From NCBI GenBank assembly GCA_038503075.1, contig JBCAML010000001.1:1550001-1614000 (forward strand): 64,000 bases of DNA. The letters are read 5' to 3'. How positions within the stretch are numbered: position 1 is the first letter of the stretch; each line of letters begins with the position of its first letter. This DNA comes from Gyromitra esculenta. Taxonomy: Eukaryota; Ascomycota; Pezizomycetes; Pezizales; Discinaceae. The notes beneath the pieces are model-generated. The model was given only the letters and a program-made list of their open reading frames with translations. It ran no database searches and was not told where the DNA came from. A program made the translations under genes and the position numbers. Shown here one piece after another: positions 1-9,981 of this stretch.

Positions 1-1661
1 CCAATAGTCTCATAGCATTGTGGAGAAAAAAGGGCAAATCTCGGAAATCGGCGCTGGGGGGGGAGAAGATAAGACGGCGGGAACCGAATACCCGTAGTTT
101 TTGAAAATGACCAAGGATCAGAGTTCGGGTACCCATGGACAACCAGGATTTTGGAACGATGATTGCTTAGGGGGGATTTGTACCCTAAATCACACAGTAC
201 CACGCGGCTCACAAACAGACCATACATGTCTGATGTCTTAGGATCTTAGGATCCATCCGTGCAACTCTATGATCTCTGGTCCGTATCAGAATAGTTTTGG
301 TGATGGATGAAGTCATTGTTCCATGCCTTTAGTGCGGCTGAAAACGGCTTTGCTTGCCATAATCTGGGTGCGGATCGTAGAATATGACAAAACGCAATTT
401 AGTCGACATGAACCGACATTTACCGTCTGCAGGTTCGACGTGACGTTGACGGGTGTCAGGCTTGAGCTGCTCCAGGTAACGGCCGCTTGCCTGATCGTTG
501 TCTAGTTATGCTTAAACATGAGTTACTGTAATTGATTGGTATGGAGCACTGTAGTTATGTGACATTTCTGTAATGGGGGGTTGTTTCTTTGTCTAATTCC
601 TGGTTCGAGAGATTTCGATATGGCCCGTAAGCAGGGCTTACTCAATAGCATGTGCCTGGCCTGGCCTTGCAGAAGCAGAAGAAGGTTGGAACAAGCTGCT
701 GAAATAAGCTGCTGAAATAAGCTGCTGCGAGCAAAGAGGGGAAGTTTGAGTCGTTGGGGGCTAGCAACCTCTCGTAGGTTTCCTTTCGGACGAATCATAC
801 AAAGCTGGCTAGAGAAGTTTCCAAGGGCTCGCGATAGCATTGGTCGAGGCAATCACAATGGCATCGTCCTTACAGGATCGACAGCATGCGCAGAGCCTTG
901 TTTTTGAAGGCGACATTTTTACTTTTTGAGGGGGTGGAGAGGCACAGTTTATTTGGGAACTTGTCCGTTCACGCGTTGCTGCTGCTTGGGTGAAGCAATA
1001 ACTGGGGAGCAGCCCTCCCTGTCGATAATAATAATAATACCTGTTGAAGAAACCGCCTCCTGACATCCAGCTCAGCGAGCATCACACGACTTTCTGATCT
1101 CGTCTCTCGTTCCCCACCGGAGTGAGGGACACGGTCGTCGTTGTACCGCACTGTACCGTATCTCTGCTCCACTGCACCCGCCTGCACCTCCACACAATCA
1201 ATCATCGCCCTCTTGCTCGCCCCCTCGCCCCCGTTCGCTACCGAGATAGCTCTGCCACTCCTCAAGTATTCCTTAACCTCTGCATTTTTCGGGCTCGCTG
1301 AACCTCGAGTGTGTATTCTCTCGTTCTGCACTTTTCCTCGCCAGCCTTGTTTTTTCTTTTTTGCTCGGCGCTTTGCTAGCTCGCGAACTCGCGCGCGTTT
1401 CTTTCGCTTTTGGAATTCTTTCGTAATTTTCGGCGTTAGGGAGCAGCGAGCGCAAGGAGATCCGTTCCCGTTGTTGCTGTCGCATGTTCTGTTTGCTGTA
1501 ACAAGCGAAACTCGTCCTTCCTTCCCTTCCCTCCCCTTCCCTTTCGGCTGGCAGGAGAGCCCTCGAACACGAAAACGGCTCCCTACCACTATCCACGACT
1601 ACTGCTGCCTCATTACCAAAATCCGTCCCCTACAAGGCCATACACTCATCTACAATAAATA
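1..1661. other. Noncoding; upstream region of the UBL3 gene
   Basis: No supported gene. From about 1140 the plus strand becomes strongly pyrimidine-rich, as expected for the promoter and 5' leader of the UBL3-like gene. Open frames here are short and overlap on both strands. Confidence 0.5.
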
Positions 1662-2692
1662 ATGTCTGCGAATTCCCCCATCCTGCGTTCGTCACAGGCG
1701 GAGACAGCTTCCTCGTCGGACCTGCGAGACGAATCATCAGAGCAACAGGATGCATCGACATCAATATCGCCCCTAGTAACAGGAAATGACACGACAGCGG
1801 CAGATCATCATCCCGTCCCCGAACCTCAACAACAAACTTCATCAACGGATTTTAATTCACAAGACCGAGCGCGAATCGATGTTGTGAATCCGTCGGAAGT
1901 GGTGAGGGAGGGCACACAGCATCCGGTTGTCAACGTAGCTCCGGTTGCATCGGTTGCTGTAGCTTCTCCTGCTACTCACGCTACTGCTACTGCTGCACCT
2001 GTTAACAACATCGTCCCGCCTACTGCAGTCGCGCCGACTACGGGAGAATCCACACCACCACCGGAAATGAGGGCAACTTCATTACCACCACCGATAGAGC
2101 TGTCGGGGGTTGCGTTGTCGATTACTCTGTTGCTGATATCGGGTGTGCGCCACCAATTTACTATGGATGAGGTATATTTGGAGCAGCATTCGGTGAAAAC
2201 GCAGTCAGGGAAGGAGTCATTGAAGGATCCGCTAGAAATGAGTGTGGGACAGCTCAAAGAGTGTATTTGGAAAGACTGGAGGGATGGTATGTTTTAGTTT
2301 TTTCCCCGTATTTATTTGGGAGGGGGCAAGAACTGGAATATCGAAATAGGATTCTGATGGGGGAAATATCTAGAATGGGACCAAAGGCCTGCTAGCGCAA
2401 TGTTCATCCGGCTTATTCACTTCGGCCGTATGCTCGAGGACAAGAACCCCCTCAAAGGTAACCTATACACCGCTTGTTTCCTTTCTAGGCGAAACACTGA
2501 CAACTAGACTTATCACGAGTATATATAGACTGTCGGCTCAATCAAGATACCCCGAACGTCGTTCACATGACAGTTCGGCCTCCCGAGGTGGGCGATGACG
2601 AAATGACCCAACGGAGCACAAAAGGATTCGGGCACTCGAGGGATACCGGGAGCGGGGGGAGCACTCCATCGTGTCGGTGCGTAATATTGTAG
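1662..2692 (+). CDS. UBL3/MUB-type membrane-anchored ubiquitin-fold protein
   Basis: Three exons, 1662-2286, 2374-2457 and 2529-2692, join in frame to 290 aa. Residues 1-150 are a disordered Ser/Thr/Pro/Ala-rich leader. From about residue 151 to 258 there is a ubiquitin fold of the UBL3/MUB family: a first strand reading LSITLLLISGVRH, then IWKDWRDEW, FIRLIHFGRMLEDKNPLKDC and VVHMTVRPPE. The protein ends CRCVIL, a CAAX box (CVIL, with a terminal Leu that favours geranylgeranylation) next to a second Cys that could be palmitoylated. Family members are lipid-anchored at the plasma membrane and recruit ubiquitin-conjugating or sorting machinery; that role is family knowledge. The lengthy N-terminal extension is unusual, because animal and plant UBL3/MUB proteins are near 117 aa. 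The two introns are 87 and 71 nt with GTATGT and GTAACC donors. The start is the first ATG of the frame, after a CT-rich leader. Confidence 0.88.
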
Positions 2693-4089
2693 GGACGGGG
2701 CAATGGGCGAGAATTTGGCTATGAAATCGGGAGAGATGGGGAGGAGGTAGAAAGTTTGGGCGTTTGCGCCGCTGCGAGGCAACAGTGGACAAGAATGCCA
2801 GTGATCTACATGGAAGTATTCTACGATTTCCAGATTCCTACGCCAGTTTTCGAGGGCGACAGGAATTGTGCATACATTATTTCCCTATCTTTCCGCGTTG
2901 TTGCGATGATCTCTTTGCTTTTTTTATATCTGTCTATGTACAAGGAGTTTTTTCTCTTGGTAATTCTGTGGAAATCTTTCGGCCTTTTTTTATTATCTTA
3001 TTAACTCGCTCAATCACTGTGTAGTTTTTCTCCCCCTTCTTCCCTTTTGTACTCATACAGTATTGTTTTTCCTTTGTATCGCCTTTTTTTATTTATCATT
3101 TGCGGTACTCTGTTATTTTTTTACAAGGTACAGCTAGGAGGAAATATAGCTTGAATTATGTGGGCTGTAGTCTAGAGTGACAGATGGAGAGAAATGAAAT
3201 GGTGGACAGGTATTCAAGACCAAGCGAAAGCTTCTGTTGTGTTCACCGCGCAATATGGTTCATGATCGACCTAGCAGACATGGATATAGTGGGGAACGGT
3301 ATGGAGAGCAAGTAGTACATCGCCCCCCCTTCCCGTTTTGATGAAAGGGGCCCAATGGCGTATGTCATGCGCGTGCGACCTCAGGGTGCCACTGCATTGG
3401 TGACGGGCGTCAAAATGTTTAGAGTAATTTGCAGATCCGGTTTTTTTTTTTTTGCTGTTATGGAAATTACCGTGCGCTTTGCGGTGGGGGCGTATGAACC
3501 CTATGCGCTTGAGATGAGGCTGCAAGGTGAGTAGGGTGGGAGGGGAAGCGGGTATTTATGTGGATCATGATGATTCCCATAATGTGGATGCTATCTTCTG
3601 GTGAGTTTCGGACGAAGGGTTTTATAGATAACGAACTTACTCTGGAAAACTTTGATAAGAGAGCCCGCTGGCTTTTGCGTGTTGTGAGAACACTGACTGA
3701 TAAGAATCGCCGAAAGTTGATTTTATCGCTTCTTCAACCAGCTGGTCGCTATTCAAATATCCTTTACTGATACTGTATCCAGGCTGCACGTATAATTTTA
3801 ACACGGAAGATTTTTATTTGATCCCTCCTCCCCACCCCGTGAGTGACTGTAGTGATCCATTAGTCAATTTAAACTGAGACTACATGTGTAGTTCTGAGGT
3901 ATACCTAAAGCTCACTAGAGACAAAGCTTATTAGTATATCGGAATACCCTTATGTATTAGCTATAGTGAAAATTACTGCTAATATCCCCGATGAGTTAGG
4001 TAGTAAGAAGGTTACAGGTGCAAGAGTTATAATAGTACATATTTCTGAAAGCCAGTATCAACGCCGTAACACCTCTAGAAGCCGATATA
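2693..4089. other. Intergenic, no gene seen
   Basis: T-rich 3' flank of the UBL3-like gene to about 3130, then a 13-base T run near 3440. The 70-codon frame at 3558-3770 has no family resemblance or conserved motif. Nothing else is supported. Confidence 0.5.
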
Positions 4090-4671
4090 TTACTCCTCCC
4101 CCAGGGCCGCTTCCCCCTGGACCAGATCCGTAACTCTGCTCACGAACTCCTCCACCTCCGTATTTTCCTCCCTTAGCCTTCTGATTTTCCCGATACCGGC
4201 TCTGGCTCCCTTCTCGGCGTTCCAAGGCCTAGGAGTATGCTCCCACTCGCCTCTGCCTCCTCTGCCTCTGCCTCTGCCTCCTCTACCACGGTATGCAAAT
4301 ATAGGTGGAGGCTCCAGCGTCGCCTTATGAATGTTTAGGAGATGTCTGCGAAGGCTCGGCGATGCTAACATTCGCTGGATCTCGGGGGACTCGAGCAATG
4401 GAGCGAAGGTTTCGGATTCCTTCACTTCTTCCTGTTCTTCGTCAAAAATTTCCTCTGCAACCTCTGTCTTTACTGGTGCTTGTTCAGTGGCCGTCTCTTG
4501 TTTGGACTTTTCGTGTTCGGCTTTGTGGGGCCTGTAGCAAACGAGAGAGCAGCTGGAGGGTAGTTTGGTTAGCTATGCTAGAGAGGATAAGAGGGTGGCA
4601 TACTAAGGGATTTCGCATGCAGGGCATTTGTACTTTGAGGATTCCGCGTTGCAGATTCCGCAGACCGCCAT
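4090..4671 (-). CDS. HIT-type zinc finger protein (ZNHIT3/Hit1-like)
   Basis: Two exons, 4671-4604 and 4552-4090, separated by a 51-nt intron (GTATGC donor, GCTAAC branch, CCAG acceptor), encode 176 aa. Residues about 4-40 form the HIT zinc finger: CGIC, KYKCPAC, YCSLVCYRPH, KAEH. The Cys spacing and the final His pair match the treble-clef HIT domain, and the intron splits the Tyr codon of YC. The C-terminal half holds a conserved helix (LLESPEIQRMLASPSLRRHLL), an RGG-like GRGGRGRGRGGRG stretch and an acidic tail. ZNHIT3/Hit1 proteins act in box C/D snoRNP assembly with Rsa1/NUFIP; that role is assigned by family. The RGG insertion suggests RNA contact and is not standard. A tandem CCCTAA motif lies about 70 bp upstream of the start. 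Confidence 0.85.
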
Positions 4672-4740
4672 GATGCTTATTGTTGAAAAATTCCGATCCA
4701 ATAAAGCTTAGAGAGAGCCAATGCTTGGCGGTGATGTTAG

Positions 4741-4752
4741 CCCTAACCCTAA
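4741..4752 (-). promoter_or_regulatory. Tandem TTAGGG (telobox-like) motif upstream of the HIT-finger gene
   Basis: Two CCCTAA units lie back to back, reading TTAGGGTTAGGG on the coding strand, 70-81 bp upstream of the HIT-finger start codon. Tbf1-type factors bind TTAGGG repeats in promoters of snoRNA and ribosome-biogenesis genes in yeasts. The downstream gene's likely job in snoRNP assembly makes a regulatory site plausible, but binding here is inferred. Confidence 0.4.
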
Positions 4753-4823
4753 TAATAAGTTAACTGAAAAAAAAACACCAACCGGTCACCTGAGCTGTTG
4801 CCAATTTTTGTCTTACCATTGCG

Positions 4824-4903
4824 CAGTCGTGTAAGAAAAGCCTCGACACCCACCTCACTAACAAGACAGCGGCTGGGGTGTCAACACTTTTCTTACACGA
4901 CTG
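4824..4903. repeat. Inverted repeat / hairpin, 28-nt arms
   Basis: The left arm begins CAGTCGTGTAAGAAAAG and the right arm ends CTTTTCTTACACGACTG, a perfect 17-bp inverted match. The pairing continues with mismatches towards the centre (GACACCC against GGGTGTC) around a loop of about 24 nt. It lies between the promoters of the HIT-finger and eIF4E-binding genes. It could be a tiny MITE-like relic or a structured element. Confidence 0.6.
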
Positions 4904-5663
4904 TACATAATAGTAATATTTCAATTTACGTACTAGCTGTTATACATTCCACTCATACATGTGCATTTCCTAATCCTTTTCAATTGCCCTCGAAGGGTTT
5001 ATTTGGCAGTAATACTGATTTTTCTCATTTGGGAATCGTCTGGTCTGTGAGCATACCTCACCCCCTTCATGCAACGAGTCTATCTTTGCTTCGAGTAGAG
5101 TATGGCGGTTATAAATAATTTGCCGGTAGTGGTGCTCTTGTGATGTATCCAGAGAACCCTGGGATGCATGTATTGTCTCAACTCAACCGTTCACTCGCTC
5201 TCCTATACGATGCTTGCATTTGGCTCTAGGGACTTCTTTTTGGAAGGTCTCTCGAATCAGCTTTTTGGGGACGAAGTTCAGTTGGTCGTAAGGCGTGATC
5301 TAGCCACGGGAGATGCGGCCATGCCAGGGATCGGTTCGGATTTCTGATGGACTGAGGTTCAAATAAGCTGGTTTTATTGTGGCGGAGCGGATCAGATAAG
5401 TACCAGCACAGCCACATAGAAGAGCAGGGGCGTCCTCGTGGTGTGGAACAACAACCAAACCCCCCCCACCACTCAGTCACCTCAAAGTGCTCCCTATCTT
5501 CTTTCTCTCTCACCCAACATCTTTTCCCAACCTTGTTCCAAACGGTCTCTCAAATCCTGTTTCCTTATAGTACATCCCCCTTCGCAGAATTTCGCCGTCT
5601 CACAAGTATCTCTTAGCAAACCCCAGGTTGCCCATAGCCATCCAAGCAATTCCGTTTTCTGGA
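4904..5663. other. Intergenic; promoter side of the eIF4E-binding gene
   Basis: C/T-rich from 5460 to 5640, consistent with the 5' leader of the gene starting at 5664. No gene is supported. Confidence 0.5.
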
Positions 5664-8206
5664 ATGGAGATTCCCACACGGCGGCGATATGAGATAGAGG
5701 AGCTTATCCAGTTCAAAAAATCTCCTCTCGTCTGTAAGCCCGAAGGCCTACCGCCAATTGAAGAATGGATGGGGTGAGCTTTCTTTCCCCTTTCTTTCCC
5801 CACCGTCTTTTGTGGTAGCCAGGTTTGTGCTAACTAGCTTCATAGTCCCGCCCCCGCAGTTCGACCACAATCTACTCGTGTGCGCACAGATGGTGATGCT
5901 CTCATCAACAATACCAACTATGAAGACGCCGCTAAGAGGTATTGCCACCGCTTTCCTAAGAAGTTGACCGTCTCACTAAGACTTAATTGTGCGATCCAGC
6001 ATAACGGCGACCCGTCGGCCTTCTCTATTCGAAGCTCGTCACCTTTCAAGGTCCTCAAGTATGATTCCAAAAAAAACGTTTCTCATTATTTTTTACGGCT
6101 TAGACGGGCAACTGCTTATGGTTACTTTTAGTTCCCGAAAATATCATCCTTGGACCTCCGAAAATGTCGTTTGTGTCATCGTCTTCCGCTCGAACGCCAT
6201 CTGGAAAGTTCGATCAGGATCCACTCCATGCAAGCTCCATAGCATCTCCGGTATTTGAAGAGGAGCGAGGAGAAAGCCCTCGCTTTGAACGATTCAAGCT
6301 CGAAAGGGGTATCCGCTCGGGTGATAAGGATAGAGGGGACAAAGATCGTGGTGGAGATCGAGGAGAGCGGGGTGGTAGCCGCGTTGGACGAGGGTTTAGA
6401 GATGACACAGAAGGGGGAGGTTGGACAAACGTATCCCGTCAGCCACGCAAGAGTTTTGGCGCTGAAGATGGTGATCGCTTCCGCAGAGATCGTGGCGAGA
6501 GAGAAAAGAGAGAAACCCCATGGGACAAAGATCGTCCACCTAAGTATGACAATTTCGGGAGGGATCGTGAGCATCGGCCAAAACTGAAAAGGGACGAATC
6601 TAGTTGGTTGCTAGATGATAATCGTGATCGTGGAGGAAACAGGGATAGAGATCGTGACCATTATGGGGACCGTGACCATCATCGTGACAGCCACCGCTAC
6701 AATAGCAGTAGGACTGAAAAGGATCCTGAATGGATGGACTCGGGGCCAAGCAACGAGGATAGGACAGGAGATGATAAAACGGCGCGATCTATGGAGGAAT
6801 TTCAACGCTGGAAAGAGAGGATGAAGGCGAATAATGCAGCACCTGAGGAGAAGAAGAAGGCTGAAGTGGTCGAAGAGCTTCGTAAAACCCCTCCTCCCAA
6901 GGAAGAAGTGGAAGAGAAATCTGTGAAAGAACATGAGATTGCTATTATTGAAGGTATATCACAAAGACCACCATGACCTAGTGTTTTTCAATACTAATAC
7001 GGAGTAGAACATAAAGCAGAACCTCAGACTGCTCCGGCAGTTATAGAGAACGGAGTTGATCGGTTCTTTGGAGTTTGGAGTTCCACGACTAGTGTCAACA
7101 AGACCGCCGAGCAGGATATACTGGGCGCTATCCGCCAGGAACCTAAAACTGTAGCCAAATCTCGGTTTACCTCATTCTTTACTCCCCAGGAGGAAGCCGT
7201 AGTGTCTCACGTGGCTGAGGCTCCTAAGCCTTCCCCCAAACCGCCTACTCCAGCAAATGGATCCTCTTCCGAAGATAGAGCAGGGTTTCAACGTATCTTG
7301 AAGATACTGAGTGAAGTTAGCATGGGTGGTAATCCGGAATCGATCCCTGCGCCAGCCCCAAAAATTTCACGTCCTCTACAGCGTAGCATATCCCCCATTA
7401 CTACGAATCTTATGTCTCCTCCCCCTGTTCCCTCACACCAAAATCAACCCAGTTCAGCACCCCAGAGGGACCCGAAAACGGACTTCCTCATGCGTCTCAT
7501 GCATCAGTCGCATCAATCGCAGCAACATCAAGCCCAGGCCCCTCCATCCGTCTCGCCATTACACCAACACTATGGGGGGCCGTCTCAAATGCCTCCACCT
7601 CCCCCGATTTCTACAAGTCCCCACAATTATCATAGAGCAAAGAATAATCCTCTTTCTCCTGTATTTGATGATCCTGCTATTACAGACTTTAGAAGACGTG
7701 ATGATAGCCCTATATACCCTAGAGGGCCTCCTCTCATGGAACAACATGGACCCCCGGCTGGCTGGCAGCAGCAGATGTCACAACCGCCACCTCAATCACT
7801 TAGACAAGTCGCCCCGCCTCCCGGCCTCGCAAGAAACCAACATCATCAAGGTCCTCCCCCGCCTCCACCATTCCTCGCTCCGCCCCCGATAGGTGTCAAT
7901 GGGCCTCCAATGCCATTCCAGCTTGGGCCTATGCCGCCCAGCATCCCGCCCAACTTCGGCCCTCCCCCTCCCTTTTTCGGCATGAACGGATTGAACGGCC
8001 CCCCTCCCCAAATGAATGGACCCCTACCTCCAGGTTATCATATGCCATACCATCACCACCACCACGAGCAACCTCACGGGCCACCAATGGGGCTTCACGG
8101 CCCGCCCTTTGGATTCCCACATGAAGGGGTCAAGAATCCCCCTCATCCGCATGGACCGGGTAATACACGATTTTCCGCTGAATCGATACACCGCCAGATT
8201 CGCTGA
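5664..8206 (+). CDS. eIF4E-binding protein, 4E-T/Eap1-like
   Basis: Five exons (5664-5773, 5846-5938, 6000-6058, 6132-6953, 7008-8206) join in frame to 760 aa. Residues 9-15 read YEIEELI, an exact Y-x4-L-hydrophobic eIF4E-binding motif, followed by SPLVCKPEGLPPIEEWM. Further on come RRPSLFEARHLSR, PENIILGPPK, an Arg/Asp/Gly-rich stretch (about 125-270) and SRFTSFF near residue 413, an order typical of fungal 4E-T-like proteins. The C-terminal third is Pro/His/Met-rich and disordered. Such proteins bind the cap-binding factor eIF4E and direct mRNAs to repression or decay in P-bodies; function is assigned by family. The second exon must begin after the TAG at 5844-5845, because the closer-looking CAG at 5858-5859 brings in a stop. 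The final ORF ends at TGA 8204-8206. Confidence 0.85.
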
Positions 8207-9981
8207 CTGCCCATGGACCAGGTCTCTAATAAAGGGTTGCTATGAAATATTGTACCTCGAACGATCTTCGTTGTACTGGGTAATTTCTTATGTCTTGGTT
8301 TTGTCACTGAATATTTGCTCTCCTTATTATTGGAAATTTGTCGATTTAACTTTCTTCTCGTTCGCGATACATCAGTACTTCGACCTTCTCCTTTAGCTAA
8401 GGCGTCGCTTTTTCTTTTCCACCTTTCATGTTTACTTTTCTGTTGGTTGTCTTTGTGTACTCATGATAACGTGTAACCGTACTTTCTGAGTGCTTTAGTT
8501 GTTGGATGGTTCGGTTCGGTTCGGTTCGGTTCGGTTTACCATTTGGGATTCCGGGGTGTGTAGTTTTGTATTTGATCATGTATTTGCTTCGTTCTTTGGT
8601 ATATGATCAGGTAGTCTCTATGTTCCATTATTTGTCTTCCCCCACCGACACATACCGCCCATGTGTCATGGCGCTTCCCACATTTTTACCTATTTACCTT
8701 TGCTGAATGTCTTCTGCCCTTTACAGCAATATCTTCGATTTCTTGGGTGTGGCAGCACTGCTTTGCATTATTTATGTTTAGTTTTAATGCATGCATCTTC
8801 ACGATTTAAACTGACTAATTGAAATAATTGGACTTTTTTTATTTTACTGTTAGGGTGGGTTCGTGTTTTTATTTCCTCTGGGTTTGGTCAAAAAAGAGGC
8901 CGGCTCGGTATTTATTTTACTCCTATGTTGTGTTGGTTTTGTTGAAAAATGTGTCATGTGTTGAGTTTTTATTCCAACGTGGCTCAGCGGCGAAATCGTG
9001 TTGATGGTCTGTTGGTTGATAAACATTTGTGACAAGTGGTGGAGAAGAAACGATGAGATGAGATCAGATAAGATGAGTGGTTGCCCCCACGTGTGAAAAT
9101 GACGTCATGAATAAATACATCTTGTGACACTAATAATTTACCATGAGAACAACTTTCAAGAGGCTGCTGTTGAAATTTCACGAGTGATATTTTATGATTA
9201 AAATACGGCCCTCTAAGCTCACTAGAATTAGATCAGTTGATTACATGTATTTTTGGGCACCGAAATAACTCAGAATTTGGTAATACTTGCGATTCTTAAA
9301 GTGTATTTGAATTATTAGCCATCTTATTCCCTGTATGAACTGGTGAGCACTTTCTAGCGGCTACATCGCTTGAGATGGGGGTTAGAGTTGGAGTTTGATT
9401 GTCCCTAGGAAAGAGGACGAATGCCAACTAACACCTCTGACCATGGGAGTGGGGTTGAACTGAGAGGTTGCTAAAAATATATAGAAATTTACAGATATTG
9501 GCTATTGAGGGATCTAACTATCTAGGGTATGAACCGAAAGACAGACTGGCCAAGATAATCTACATTGCTGGCAAAGTAATTCTAATTGATTTGACAGCAA
9601 AATAAAGCAAGATATCCAAACCTAGTAACTATTATTGCTTGATGTATGGCGGTTACGTACATAAGACCATAGCGTTTGCTAGATTTGGTAGACAGAAGAA
9701 TGCTTGAACAAATCTGAGACAGAACGGGCCTTTAAGCGTCAAGTTAGAGGGAGTTTTCTTAGGGGAGATCTACAACTTCGCTTTCCGCTCTGCAAAGGCC
9801 TTTAACTTAGATGAAGGCAGATCCCCCAATAAATCGATTGCAAGGTCGTTGATCTCAAGTCGATTTAATTTAAACTACTCTTGATAGCAAATGTTGGTGT
9901 GGATAGCCAACGCGCTTAAAGAAAAAACTTAAGGGAAGGCTAAATCAGACAGACCAACTCCGTATACAAAAATCAACAACT
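8207..9981. other. Intergenic, AT-rich
   Basis: 3' flanks of two converging genes. It contains the GGTTC microsatellite and one TACATGTA (9242). No ORF with coding character. Confidence 0.5.
8508..8537. repeat. GGTTC pentanucleotide tandem repeat
   Basis: Five uninterrupted GGTTC units and a partial sixth occur in the noncoding stretch downstream of the eIF4E-binding gene. It is a simple microsatellite with no coding context. Confidence 0.9.

Noticed and set aside
3427..3455. Long T run considered as a reversed poly(A) retroposon
   Set aside because: No matching target-site duplication was found on either side.
5226..5513. 95-codon minus-strand frame
   Set aside because: It lies opposite the pyrimidine-rich leader of the eIF4E-binding gene and has no motifs.
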